Notes under the pieces: generated by a model
The model's input: only the letters and a program-made list of their open reading frames with translations
Told to the model about the DNA's origin: nothing
The model's database searches: none
Assembly (NCBI RefSeq): GCF_003286075.1
Contig: NZ_QLUV01000015.1
Coordinates: forward strand, 1 to 32,112
Origin: Paracoccus endophyticus
GTDB lineage: Bacteria > Pseudomonadota > Alphaproteobacteria > Rhodobacterales > Rhodobacteraceae
Length of the DNA stretch: 32,112 nt
Direction of reading: 5' to 3'
Made by a program: the position numbers and the translations under genes
Shown: positions 1 to 6,422 of the stretch, piece after piece
How the letters are laid out: each line of letters starts with the position of its first letter
How positions within the stretch are numbered: position 1 is the first letter of the stretch

Positions 1-96
1 GTCTTGTAGGTCAGGCGTGTGAGTCTGCTCATGCCGACCAGCTACCATACCGGACTCACGACATGAATCACGGAAGGGATTTGTGCAACAGAGCCG

Positions 97-924
97 GTGC
101 CGGGTTGTCAAGTGGACACAACGCTGATGCTGTATCAAGCGGAAGGGGGCGCAGGTAAATCGACACTGGCAAAGATATTGGCAGGCGATCAGAAGTATTT
201 TCTTGATGCATCGAAAGACTTGACAAGGGAGCATAGCGCCCTGATCCAATCGCTTTCAGGCAAGTGGATCATCGAACTTCCAGAAATGAAATCTGTTCGT
301 TCTTCCGATATGGAGACAGTAAAATCATTCCTTACGACACAAACTGACACATACCGCGTTCCGTACGGCAAGCGTGATGATGACTACCCACGTCAAGGCG
401 TGTTCGTTGCCACAACGAACAAGAAAGAGTTGCCAGATGATCCAGCACTATTGAGAAGATATCTTCCGGTAGAAATCAATAACGCTTTGCCCGAGGATCA
501 ACAAAAGACGGGAGAACTCAATCTTGATGCTTTAAGGCGTGACCGAGATCAACTTATGGCAGAGGCTTTTCATTGTTATAAATGTGGAGAGATATGGCAT
601 TTCACAAAGACAGACCCGCTATTGAAAGAAATAGAAGAACATAAACGACAGTTTGTTATGTCGGATAGTTATGTTGAGATAATAGTGGATCAACTCGGAA
701 ACAAGAGCGGTCAGTGGGGGATGGTAAACGAGTTGAACCTAACGGATGTATGCGATGTGTTAGGACTATCCAGCAAAGACAAGACAAACAACTTCACAAG
801 ATCAAGGGTGAAGAAAGCAATGATGAAGGTTGAGGGCTGGACACATTCTTATCCGAAAGGATTTGATAAGTGGACGAGAGATAGAAAGATGGCGTCTAAG
901 TTCAGTGATATGAAAGCAGCTTGA
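97..924 (+). CDS. VapE-type phage/plasmid ATPase, 5'-truncated
   Basis: This is the C-terminal part of a virulence-associated protein E (VapE) family P-loop ATPase, the replicative helicase-like protein of many prophages and satellites. The sequence shows PGCQVDT just before a Walker A loop (GGAGKST, residues about 18-24), then a KWIIELPEM segment, a VKSFLTTQTDTYRVPYGKR segment and FVATTN, all in the family's order. A helical, probably DNA-binding tail follows. Full-length relatives carry roughly 100 or more residues before the P-loop; here an in-frame TGA at 64-66 cuts the frame 11 codons before the GTG. The GTG at 97 has no well-spaced Shine-Dalgarno site (GGAAGGG lies at 72-78, too far away). 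I read it as a decayed or broken gene, although a short helicase-only product cannot be excluded. The codons are AT-rich compared with the genes right of 4740. The iteron-like repeats begin two bases after its stop. Confidence 0.7.
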   Translation: MPGCQVDTTLMLYQAEGGAGKSTLAKILAGDQKYFLDASKDLTREHSALIQSLSGKWIIELPEMKSVRSSDMETVKSFLTTQTDTYRVPYGKRDDDYPRQGVFVATTNKKELPDDPALLRRYLPVEINNALPEDQQKTGELNLDALRRDRDQLMAEAFHCYKCGEIWHFTKTDPLLKEIEEHKRQFVMSDSYVEIIVDQLGNKSGQWGMVNELNLTDVCDVLGLSSKDKTNNFTRSRVKKAMMKVEGWTHSYPKGFDKWTRDRKMASKFSDMKAA

Positions 925-925
925 T

Positions 926-1299
926 CCTTCTCACCCAAAACACCGTCCTTCTCACCCAAAACACCGTCCTTCTCACCTCCTTCTCACCCGCATATCTTAT
1001 AAAACATAATAAAAACAATGATTTATGAGATTTGGGTGAGCAGGTGAGCAGGTGAGCAGGTGAGCAGAGGTTCCTAAGACTCTGTGGGGAAAGGTGTGAA
1101 AGTTATTTTGAGGTGTTTTTGCATCATGTCGTCTGTGAGCGTGTAAAGGTGCGGTATCCTTCTCACCTTCTCACCTGTTGTTATAGATTGTTATATAAGT
1201 CCATGTATTTACTGGGTTTTCTTGACAACAGCACTCTAAAATGGGTGAGAAGGAGGTGAGCAGGATGACCTAAAAGGTGAGAAGGAGGTGAGCAGGATG
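926..1299. repeat. Paired iteron-like arrays around AT-rich cores (candidate origin)
   Basis: A short motif, GGTGAG(A/C)AGG and its complement, recurs in two modules with the same layout. In module 1, four CCTTCTCACC units (from 926, 947, 968 and 979; the first two belong to an exact 21-nt tandem repeat) face four tandem GGTGAGCA units (1035-1066) across the AT-rich stretch 991-1033. In module 2, two overlapping CCTTCTCACC-type units (1158-1176) face a doubled GGTGAGAAGG/AGGTGAGCAGG block (1244-1267 and an exact copy at 1276-1299) across the AT-rich stretch 1177-1243. Segment 968-988 is the reverse complement of 1244-1264 with one mismatch, so long hairpins are possible. Iterons next to a replication ATPase and an AT-rich core are typical of phage and plasmid origins; that this is an origin is inference. 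The motif contains AAGGAGGTG, a consensus Shine-Dalgarno sequence. Confidence 0.75.
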
Positions 1300-1341
1300 G
1301 AGACAGGGACAGTGCAGCGATCAGGATTATATAACAAATAA
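1297..1341 (+). CDS. Possible 14-aa leader peptide
   Basis: The second copy of the 24-nt repeat supplies AAGGAGGTG eight bases before an ATG at 1297. The frame reads METGTVQRSGLYNK and stops with TAA at 1339-1341, directly against the ATG at 1342 of the next ORF. The first repeat copy has the same initiation site but opens only ATG ACC TAA. A leader coupling translation into the downstream gene is plausible, but it may be an accident of a repeat that resembles a ribosome binding site. Confidence 0.3.
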   Translation: METGTVQRSGLYNK

Positions 1342-1356
1342 ATGGAGATTATAACG

Positions 1357-1962
1357 ATGACATACGATTACAACGACAAATCAGTATCAACACGACGGCA
1401 TCTATACAACTGCGTAGCTGGAACGGATGATTTCTGTAAAGAATGGATCAACAGTAAATCAGATAATGAGTGTGATATACTATGGGCTGACCTGACCTCA
1501 TTCATCAAAGCAAGAAAGGAAAGATCAAATAAAGCGATTGGTCCTGCCTTTGACGAATGGTTGAAGATTCATTATCCGACAGAGTATCAGCGCAGGCAGA
1601 ATATGTTAGATGAATTGTGGAGCGGCAAGCATCAAGAACTTGTAGATTACGACAAACTGAATGAAAAGGAGTTGCTTCTTTATTGGAAACTATCACTCAA
1701 CAAGATCGAGCGTCATATGTTCAGTTGCCCAGAGTGGGAAGCATGGTCAGAGAAAGCAGAGGCGAGTCTTGTTAAATGGCTGCAAATGAAGGTCAGTCAA
1801 GAACGCATAGATCAGCTTGATATATCTGTGTTTGAGAAGGCAACTGAATATGCAGAGGCGAAGCTTATGATGACAGTTGATGCTCAAGGCTTCGTCATAG
1901 ATGAACCTCTTAGTGATGATGAACTATTTGCAGAGTGGAAGGCAGAGAATAAACAGCCGTAG
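1357..1962 (+). CDS. Hypothetical protein of the accessory element
   Basis: I do not recognise this protein of 201 residues. It is mostly charged and helical, rich in Glu, Lys and Trp, without a signal peptide, membrane segment or obvious catalytic motif; the last 25 residues are acidic (LSDDELFAEWKAE). I chose the ATG at 1357 because GGAG at 1344-1347 sits nine bases upstream. The in-frame ATG at 1342 (five residues longer) has no Shine-Dalgarno site but abuts the stop of the small ORF before it, so coupled initiation there is also possible. The codon use is AT-rich like the VapE fragment, which suggests the two belong to the same mobile element. Its place directly behind the repeat arrays would suit a replication accessory or regulatory protein, but nothing in the sequence proves this. 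Confidence 0.6.
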   Translation: MTYDYNDKSVSTRRHLYNCVAGTDDFCKEWINSKSDNECDILWADLTSFIKARKERSNKAIGPAFDEWLKIHYPTEYQRRQNMLDELWSGKHQELVDYDKLNEKELLLYWKLSLNKIERHMFSCPEWEAWSEKAEASLVKWLQMKVSQERIDQLDISVFEKATEYAEAKLMMTVDAQGFVIDEPLSDDELFAEWKAENKQP

Positions 1963-2240
1963 ATTTTCCCCTTTTTGTCTGAATTTTTGCGCGAACATGA
2001 ACGGAGACGGTTGCAGCAATCAGCACGTCTAACCAGAATCATGCCCCCGGATATGTTAGAAGGGCAGCGAGAATATCAAAGCATTGCCAGCAGTCAAGAT
2101 CATTCGCTAAGAGGGGGGCATGTTTTTGCACTGATGAGTGATTGTCCTATACCGCTTCCCTCACAGCAAAATATTTTTACGACAAAATTTTACCTTTTTT
2201 GTCGAACTAATTTCACGCGATCATGCATCGTCGGTTGTGG
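1963..2240. repeat. Degenerate direct repeat of about 50 bp
   Basis: Positions 1963-2015 and 2187-2238 align over most of their length. Shared blocks are ATTTT.CC, TTTTTGTC, GAA, CGCGA.CATG and CGGTTG. Copy 2 has a 4-bp insertion after GAA. The function is unknown; it could be an old duplication or a pair of protein-binding sites. Confidence 0.4.
2180..2204. promoter_or_regulatory. 8-bp dyad, operator- or terminator-like
   Basis: CGACAAAA at 2180-2187 and TTTTGTCG at 2197-2204 are perfect inverted repeats around a 9-bp AT-rich centre. The right arm lies inside the second copy of the degenerate direct repeat. It could bind a dimeric regulator or form a weak hairpin; there is no further evidence for either. 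Confidence 0.35.
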
Positions 2241-2629
2241 TATCAAATCCGTTTCTGAAATCGAGGTATCCCCCGTAATCAAGAAGCATCACAAAGCACA
2301 TCAAATCGCCATGATTACGTTATAAAAGGCGCATGATTGTGCTGAGATTGCACTATGATTATCGATCACTTTTCACGACTTGATCATCTAAAAACCCAGA
2401 AAACGCTGATGTTTTGGTATCAGCAGCCGCAAACTTTGACATTATTCTCGACGTTGCTGCGTGAACTACCATCGCGCGATGTATGCATGTCTATATAGGC
2501 AGGGGCAGGGTGCGGGGAGGGGTTTGCTTCCCGATACAACAACTTCTCGTTGATGATCATGTTCGCAGGTAAATATGGCTAATGATGCTTAATTCTGCAC
2601 CTCACTGAAGATGTAGTTGAGTTCGGTCG

Positions 2630-3226
2630 CTAGTGATGTGCTTTGAAGAATTGGAAGGGCAATGGATAACTGTCTTTAGTCACGGCTTCGGACGGCATCC
2701 ACCATGTGTACACAAAGAACAGCGCCGTAAAAATAACCCCAAGAATAACAGCCCACTTTGTAACCCGATATATATTCTCTCCCCGTTTAACTCTCTTCCA
2801 CTCAAACTTCAGAAGGGTTTTCGCTGCAGCACAAAAGTTCTGTTCCTCTCTCCTTATGTTCTCTGGTGTAAGTTGCTCGTTCTTCTCTGACAGTTTCTCG
2901 AACTGCTCCATTGCGGCCAGCATATCCTTGGCTGGTTGCTCTTTGTCGTTCACACGCAGTTTTATGCCGTGGCTTGCTTGATTGAGTAACCTGTAATATT
3001 CAAGCAGATTATCTTGTCCAGAGGACTTATCTACCTTTTTGAGTCTTACGGTATCACAAATTGCATTGATGTTAACTAGGTATAAAATTACACAATCACG
3101 AAGATCATTGATCCAAGCTTGACGAAAATCCGACACCTTTTGTTCTTTACTAATAACAAGACTCATTAAGGAAACGAGCCCTGCGATGAAGGCGGCGCCT
3201 ACAGCACCTATACTAATATCGTTCAT
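2630..3226 (-). CDS. Uncharacterised two-TM membrane protein
   Basis: This is a 198-residue protein of unknown function. A hydrophobic segment at about residues 5-25 and another at about 157-175 (AVILGVIFTALFFVYTWW) enclose a charged helical, probably coiled-coil region (about 30-150). SKEQKVSDFRQAWINDLR directly after the first segment is a motif I have seen in uncharacterised bacterial membrane proteins. The short tail ends FQFFKAHH. The ATG at 3226 has AAAGG eight bases upstream. It is divergent from the gene starting at 3355, with about 130 bp between their starts, so the two may share a control region. The base composition is AT-rich like the rest of the accessory block. Such proteins often travel as cargo of mobile elements, and a defence role is possible but only inferred. 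Confidence 0.7.
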   Translation of the reverse strand: MNDISIGAVGAAFIAGLVSLMSLVISKEQKVSDFRQAWINDLRDCVILYLVNINAICDTVRLKKVDKSSGQDNLLEYYRLLNQASHGIKLRVNDKEQPAKDMLAAMEQFEKLSEKNEQLTPENIRREEQNFCAAAKTLLKFEWKRVKRGENIYRVTKWAVILGVIFTALFFVYTWWMPSEAVTKDSYPLPFQFFKAHH

Positions 3227-3354
3227 CAGCAGCCTTTCAGGATGTGTAAGCGGTGGCTGTAAGACCTAGCAACTAGCTTGTGTTGTGCAGGATTTCTTGC
3301 TTCTTGTTGGTGCGGCGCCATTGATGGCCATGGATCATGCAAGAGGGGGAGTCT

Positions 3355-4341
3355 GTGCAGGAAGCTCTTACATTTCACTTCGAAGGTTCGCTTGCGGACG
3401 AGCACAAGTTGAACTTTTATGAGTCCGCTCGCTTTCAATATGCTGCGGCTCGCCTGCTCGTCAAGCTTGCTCAGTTCCGCCAGCATGGTAAATTTAACAA
3501 GAATATCTCAAGTAAATCAAACTTTGATGTAAATATTCTAGTCCCCACCAGAGGCTCTTTCAATATCAATGTCGAAGATGAACATCAGGGCAATCCTGAC
3601 AATCAGTTCATTGACGTTTCTCTTGGGGACTTGGTGTCATTTGTAAGTGAAAGAGTTGTGGAGAAATTAGATGAGACTTCGCTGAAGGGTTCAGGCGTTG
3701 GTAAGGCTCTCAGAGCCAAGGATGTCCAGCCTGACGGCGACTCCACAGTCGATGATATAGTTCAGAAAGTTATCGCTGATGGAGGCGCGTTGGCCGACAT
3801 TCCTTCCAATCTCCGAGCCTTAGTAAAACGGAGGGTTGCTGAAGTGTCGAGGGAGGAGAGTCTCCTTCACAAATCTGCGTCCATCTCTAAAATTGACTTT
3901 GCGCGCGGTCAGAACTTGGTTTCGATGGCTGCGCCGCTGATGAGTGAAATGGCGACCGCACTTCGCCGCAGTGCAGATACGCTTGAGGTTAAATCTAATA
4001 CGGCTGGGGTGTCGAGGACCGTTTTGTTTTTGGATCAGCGCATGGCATCAGAAATCGAGACAGCGGTAGTTGATGAAGATGTTACGCTTATTCTTTGCAA
4101 CGTTATTCAGTTTAATAAGGATAACGGTTGGGGTAAAATCAGGTTCGATAACACGTCGAACAATGGGAGTGATTTAGTCAGCTTCAGTGTCCCGTATGAT
4201 ATCCTGCCATATACAAAGCAGACGCTCATCGCTGCGATGAATAAGGATCAGGTTTATATACAGGCGTATTTTGTCAGAGACCGGGCCGGACGTGTAAACC
4301 GCCTAATTGTCGCAGGCATTCTGCCCGCTCCCTCAACATAA
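3355..4341 (+). CDS. Uncharacterised 328-aa protein, possible island cargo
   Basis: I do not recognise a named function. The N-terminus (FHFEGSLADEHKLNFYESAR, followed by FQYAAARLLVKLAQFR and a basic KFNKNISSKSN segment) looks like a conserved domain of uncharacterised proteins. The middle (about 95-190) is helical. The C-terminal 100 residues look beta-rich (NVIQFNKDNGWGKIRF, then YIQAYFVRDRAGRVNRL), reminiscent of a small OB-like fold, which is only an impression. There is no signal peptide or membrane segment, so it is probably cytosolic. I prefer the GTG at 3355 because GAGGGGGAG (3343-3351) is well placed; the in-frame ATG at 3337 adds six residues and has no Shine-Dalgarno site. It is divergent from the membrane protein gene. 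Its GC is somewhat higher than the VapE end of the block but below the core genes. Confidence 0.7.
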   Translation: MQEALTFHFEGSLADEHKLNFYESARFQYAAARLLVKLAQFRQHGKFNKNISSKSNFDVNILVPTRGSFNINVEDEHQGNPDNQFIDVSLGDLVSFVSERVVEKLDETSLKGSGVGKALRAKDVQPDGDSTVDDIVQKVIADGGALADIPSNLRALVKRRVAEVSREESLLHKSASISKIDFARGQNLVSMAAPLMSEMATALRRSADTLEVKSNTAGVSRTVLFLDQRMASEIETAVVDEDVTLILCNVIQFNKDNGWGKIRFDNTSNNGSDLVSFSVPYDILPYTKQTLIAAMNKDQVYIQAYFVRDRAGRVNRLIVAGILPAPST

Positions 4342-4700
4342 ACTCTTTGATGGGATGATTTGTCTAGTTCGTGGTGAACTAAAGCTTGCCCGCGCCTTGA
4401 ACCGGCACGGGCAGGTTGTGCGTCCGATGTTGCACGAGACCTTTTTTGACCCGGCTGTCCTTAACAGATCGATCCCCATCATGTCGTCCCCGAGAGTGCG
4501 TGTTGGATGGTGTCGGTTACGGCAGAGGAGAGCAGTCTTGACTGTATACCTTTGGGCTTCAACCGTCAGGCCTGATGTTTAGGACCATAGTTTGTCAAGG
4601 CGTCGAGGCTACGGCAGCGGCAACCAGAACCATTGACCGCTGTTAAATGGCACTATGTCGATTGTTGGGTATCTTGTAGGGTAGCTTTGCTACCGTGTGT
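4342..4700. other. Stretch without a confident gene next to tRNA-Asn
   Basis: No gene is supported in the roughly 360 bp before the tRNA-Asn terminator. A frame ending near 4582 has no motif or ribosome binding site. Two hairpins are visible: GCCCGCGCC (4388-4396) with GGCACGGGC (4404-4412), one mismatch and no T-run, possibly the end of the preceding transcript; and GGTAGC (4680-4685) with GCTACC (4689-4694). I found no second copy of the tRNA 3' end here. It may be decayed mobile-element DNA. Confidence 0.4.
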
Positions 4701-4745
4701 CAGAAAAGCCAATCATAACAAGCTGTTAAGCGATGAAGATTGGCT
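4701..4745 (-). terminator. tRNA-Asn terminator overlapping the tRNA 3' end
   Basis: Read on the minus strand, AGCCAATC (4745-4738) pairs perfectly with GATTGGCT (4714-4707) and is followed by TTTTCTG. The loop holds a second small stem (TAACA/TGTTA). The first arm includes the last bases of the mature tRNA, including CCA. Confidence 0.6.
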
Positions 4746-4815
4746 CCGGCGGTAGGGATCGAACCTACGACCAATTGATTAACAGTCAACTGCTCTACCG
4801 CTGAGCTACGCCGGA
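4741..4815 (-). tRNA. tRNA-Asn (GTT)
   Basis: The reverse complement gives a full cloverleaf: acceptor arms TCCGGCG and CGCCGGA, a D arm with AGCTCAGCGGTAGAGC, the anticodon loop CTGTTAA with anticodon GTT, the T loop GTTCGATCC, discriminator G and an encoded CCA at 4743-4741. Its 3' end marks the junction between the AT-rich accessory block and the GC-rich chromosome. Confidence 0.95.
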
Positions 4816-4907
4816 ACACGGGGGCCGTCTAGCATCGGGCACAGGGGCCGTCCAGAGGGTGCAGGCGAAAATTTCGCGGCGTCTCGCGGGCGGTTTTCCG
4901 GCCGCCG

Positions 4908-5177
4908 TCACCTCAGCTGGCTGTCCTTGGACCCGCGTCGGTTGATGCCCGTGGCGGGGCGGACCGTGCGGTCCGAGGCCGACTGGCAGTCGATGCACAG
5001 CGTGACGCCGGGCTGGGCCTGCCGGCGCGCCTCGGGGATCGGCTCGTCGCATTCGGCGCAGGCGCGCCGGCTCTCGCCCGCTGGGCGCACCCGCGCGCGG
5101 GTGCGCTCGATCGCCTCGCGGGTGCTGACCTCGATCTGCTCGTTGACGGCCCCGTCCTGCGTCCATCCGCCCGCCAT
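4908..5177 (-). CDS. DksA/TraR-family C4 zinc-finger protein (YbiI-like)
   Basis: This 89-residue protein belongs to the short DksA/TraR zinc-finger group and closely resembles E. coli YbiI, including the N-terminal MA.GW..D.AVNEQI and the C-terminal NRRGSKDSQLR. The zinc ligands are Cys40, Cys43, Cys61 and Cys64 in a CxxC-x17-CxxC pattern. Relatives bind RNA polymerase through the secondary channel, but the short YbiI type lacks the long coiled coil that carries DksA's catalytic tip, so its target is uncertain. I chose the ATG at 5177 because family members begin at this point and AAGGG precedes it; an in-frame GTG at 5192 would add five residues. It is divergent from ihfA and sits directly upstream of tRNA-Asn on the same strand, but is not obviously co-transcribed with it. 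Confidence 0.9.
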   Translation of the reverse strand: MAGGWTQDGAVNEQIEVSTREAIERTRARVRPAGESRRACAECDEPIPEARRQAQPGVTLCIDCQSASDRTVRPATGINRRGSKDSQLR

Positions 5178-5337
5178 GCCCTTGCCCCCCACCCTTCCTG
5201 TCCTGACCCCGACAGATCTAGGGCCGGCCAGGGCGGGCGCAAGCGCCGAGGGGGACGATCCGGGAACGATCCGCCAGCGCGACGGTTGACTCGGACCCCG
5301 GGTGACACCATCCTGCCTGCAACGGAAAGGCTATCCC

Positions 5338-5637
5338 ATGAGCGACAAGACCCTGACCCGCATGGATCTGGCGGAAGCCGTCTTTCGTGAGGTGGGGCTG
5401 TCGCGCAACGAAAGCGCGCAGATGGTCGAAAGCGTGCTGAGCCATATCTCGGACGCGCTGGTCCGGGGGGAACAGGTCAAGATTTCGTCCTTTGGCACCT
5501 TCTCGGTGCGCGCCAAGAACGAACGGATCGGCCGCAATCCCAAGACCGGGGAGGAGGTGCCGATCACGCCCCGACGCGTCCTGTCGTTCCGGCCATCGCA
5601 CCTGATGAAGGAACGCGTCGCGGCCGGCAACAAATAG
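5338..5637 (+). CDS. ihfA: Integration host factor subunit alpha
   Basis: IhfA is the alpha subunit of the heterodimeric DNA-bending protein IHF, which shapes promoters, replication origins and site-specific recombination complexes. The 99-residue length is typical. Visible family features are the N-terminal helices ([18 protein letters not shown]), the SFGTFSVR strand region and the DNA-inserting arm [12 protein letters not shown] near residues 62-73. The ATG at 5338 follows GGAAAGG with good spacing. A TTGACT at 5286-5291 could be a -35 box, but no good -10 is seen. A merR-type gene follows after two bases, the usual alphaproteobacterial arrangement, so the two are probably one transcript. 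Confidence 0.97.
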   Translation: MSDKTLTRMDLAEAVFREVGLSRNESAQMVESVLSHISDALVRGEQVKISSFGTFSVRAKNERIGRNPKTGEEVPITPRRVLSFRPSHLMKERVAAGNK

Positions 5638-5639
5638 CC

Positions 5640-6230
5640 ATGACCAAATCCCCGCAGGCGTTTCGCACCATCGGCGAGGTTTCGCGGGCCGTGGGCGTGG
5701 CCACCCATGTGCTGCGCTATTGGGAAACGCAGTTCCCGCAGCTTGCCCCTGTCAAGCGGGCCGATGGCCGCCGCTATTACCGCCCCGAGGATGTGCAGCT
5801 GGCCGCCGGCCTGTGCGAGATCCTGCGCGAGCACGGGTTGACGATCAGGGGCGCCCGCCGCCTGATCGCGCCGGATCGCGGCGCTGCGGTGCGGGCGCGT
5901 GGCGCGGCCCGGCTGGGCGAGGCAGCCGCGGGCACGCCGGCGCACCCGGACACGGCGGACAGTCTGGCCATGGCGCTGGACCGGGCCCCCGCAGGCGATC
6001 ACGCGACGCCGGCGGCGCCAGAACCCGGCGCAGTCCGCCCGGCGCTGGCCACCGATGCGGGTGCGGACGGCGAGGGCTCCGGTTCGGTCCTGCTGCTTGG
6101 CCGCCTGGCCCTGACCGCTGCCGCGCTGCGGGCGCACGGGGCCCCCCTGCCCCACGGCGCCAGCGAAATCGCACGGCGGCTGCGGGACTGTCACGACCGG
6201 ATGCGGGGCGCGCCCAGCGCCGCGCGCTGA
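5640..6230 (+). CDS. MerR-family transcriptional regulator downstream of ihfA
   Basis: A winged-helix MerR-type DNA-binding domain fills the N-terminus (residues about 8-75): [13 protein letters not shown] forms the helix-turn-helix, then [14 protein letters not shown] and the wing segment RRYYRPEDV. The remaining roughly 120 residues are Ala/Arg/Pro-rich and of low complexity, without the cysteines expected of metal-sensing MerR proteins, so the effector is unknown. The protein is 196 residues long. It starts two bases after the ihfA stop. This ihfA-merR pairing is conserved in alphaproteobacteria, but the regulator's targets are not evident from the sequence. Confidence 0.9.
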   Translation: MTKSPQAFRTIGEVSRAVGVATHVLRYWETQFPQLAPVKRADGRRYYRPEDVQLAAGLCEILREHGLTIRGARRLIAPDRGAAVRARGAARLGEAAAGTPAHPDTADSLAMALDRAPAGDHATPAAPEPGAVRPALATDAGADGEGSGSVLLLGRLALTAAALRAHGAPLPHGASEIARRLRDCHDRMRGAPSAAR

Positions 6231-6256
6231 CCGCACGGATATTTTCCGACGGCCCC

Positions 6257-6286
6257 TTGTGCCCGCTGAACCCTTCGATCTATATG
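6257..6286 (+). promoter_or_regulatory. Promoter of tRNA-Pro
   Basis: TTGTGC (6257-6262) and TATATG (6281-6286) are separated by 18 bp. The -10 box ends eight bases before the mature tRNA 5' end at 6295. Confidence 0.5.
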
Positions 6287-6294
6287 GCCGGCGT

Positions 6295-6372
6295 CGGGCC
6301 GTGGCGCAGTCTGGTTAGCGCGTCCGTCTGGGGGGCGGAAGGCCGCGAGTTCGAATCTCGCCGGCCCGACCA
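6295..6372 (+). tRNA. tRNA-Pro (GGG)
   Basis: The cloverleaf is complete: acceptor arms CGGGCCG and CGGCCCG, anticodon stem TCCGT/GCGGA with loop CTGGGGG (anticodon GGG), T loop TTCGAAT, discriminator A and an encoded CCA. A strong hairpin follows directly. Confidence 0.95.
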
Positions 6373-6378
6373 TCACGA

Positions 6379-6406
6379 AACGCCCACCCCGTCCGGGGTG
6401 GGCGTT
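6379..6406 (+). terminator. Terminator after tRNA-Pro
   Basis: AACGCCCACCCC (6379-6390) pairs perfectly with GGGGTGGGCGTT (6395-6406), a 12-bp GC-rich stem with a 4-nt loop. There is only a weak T-run (GTTCGCTT). Confidence 0.75.
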
Positions 6407-6422
6407 CGCTTACAGGGGTTCG

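Larger units (their letters stand above)
1963..2629. other. 667-bp stretch without a confident gene
   Basis: No convincing gene lies here. A frame open from a TTG at 1975 to 2325 has no Shine-Dalgarno site, a poor composition and no recognisable motif. A 47-codon frame at 2355-2498 on the plus strand (starting MIIDHFSRLD) also lacks a ribosome binding site. The stretch holds a degenerate direct repeat of about 50 bp and an 8-bp dyad, listed separately. It is AT-rich like the rest of the accessory block. Confidence 0.5.

Noticed and set aside
926..1299. CRISPR array
   Set aside because: The repeats are 8-24 bp, partly tandem and in both orientations, with no spacers of uniform length and no cas genes.
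1975..2325. 116-codon plus-strand frame starting with TTG
   Set aside because: No ribosome binding site, no recognisable motif, and it runs through the direct repeat and the dyad.
2355..2498. 47-codon plus-strand frame
   Set aside because: The peptide looks plausible in parts, but there is no Shine-Dalgarno site and no known family; kept only as a note in the gap description.
4307..4582. 91-codon plus-strand frame behind the 328-aa protein gene
   Set aside because: It overlaps the preceding gene, lacks a ribosome binding site and shows no domain.
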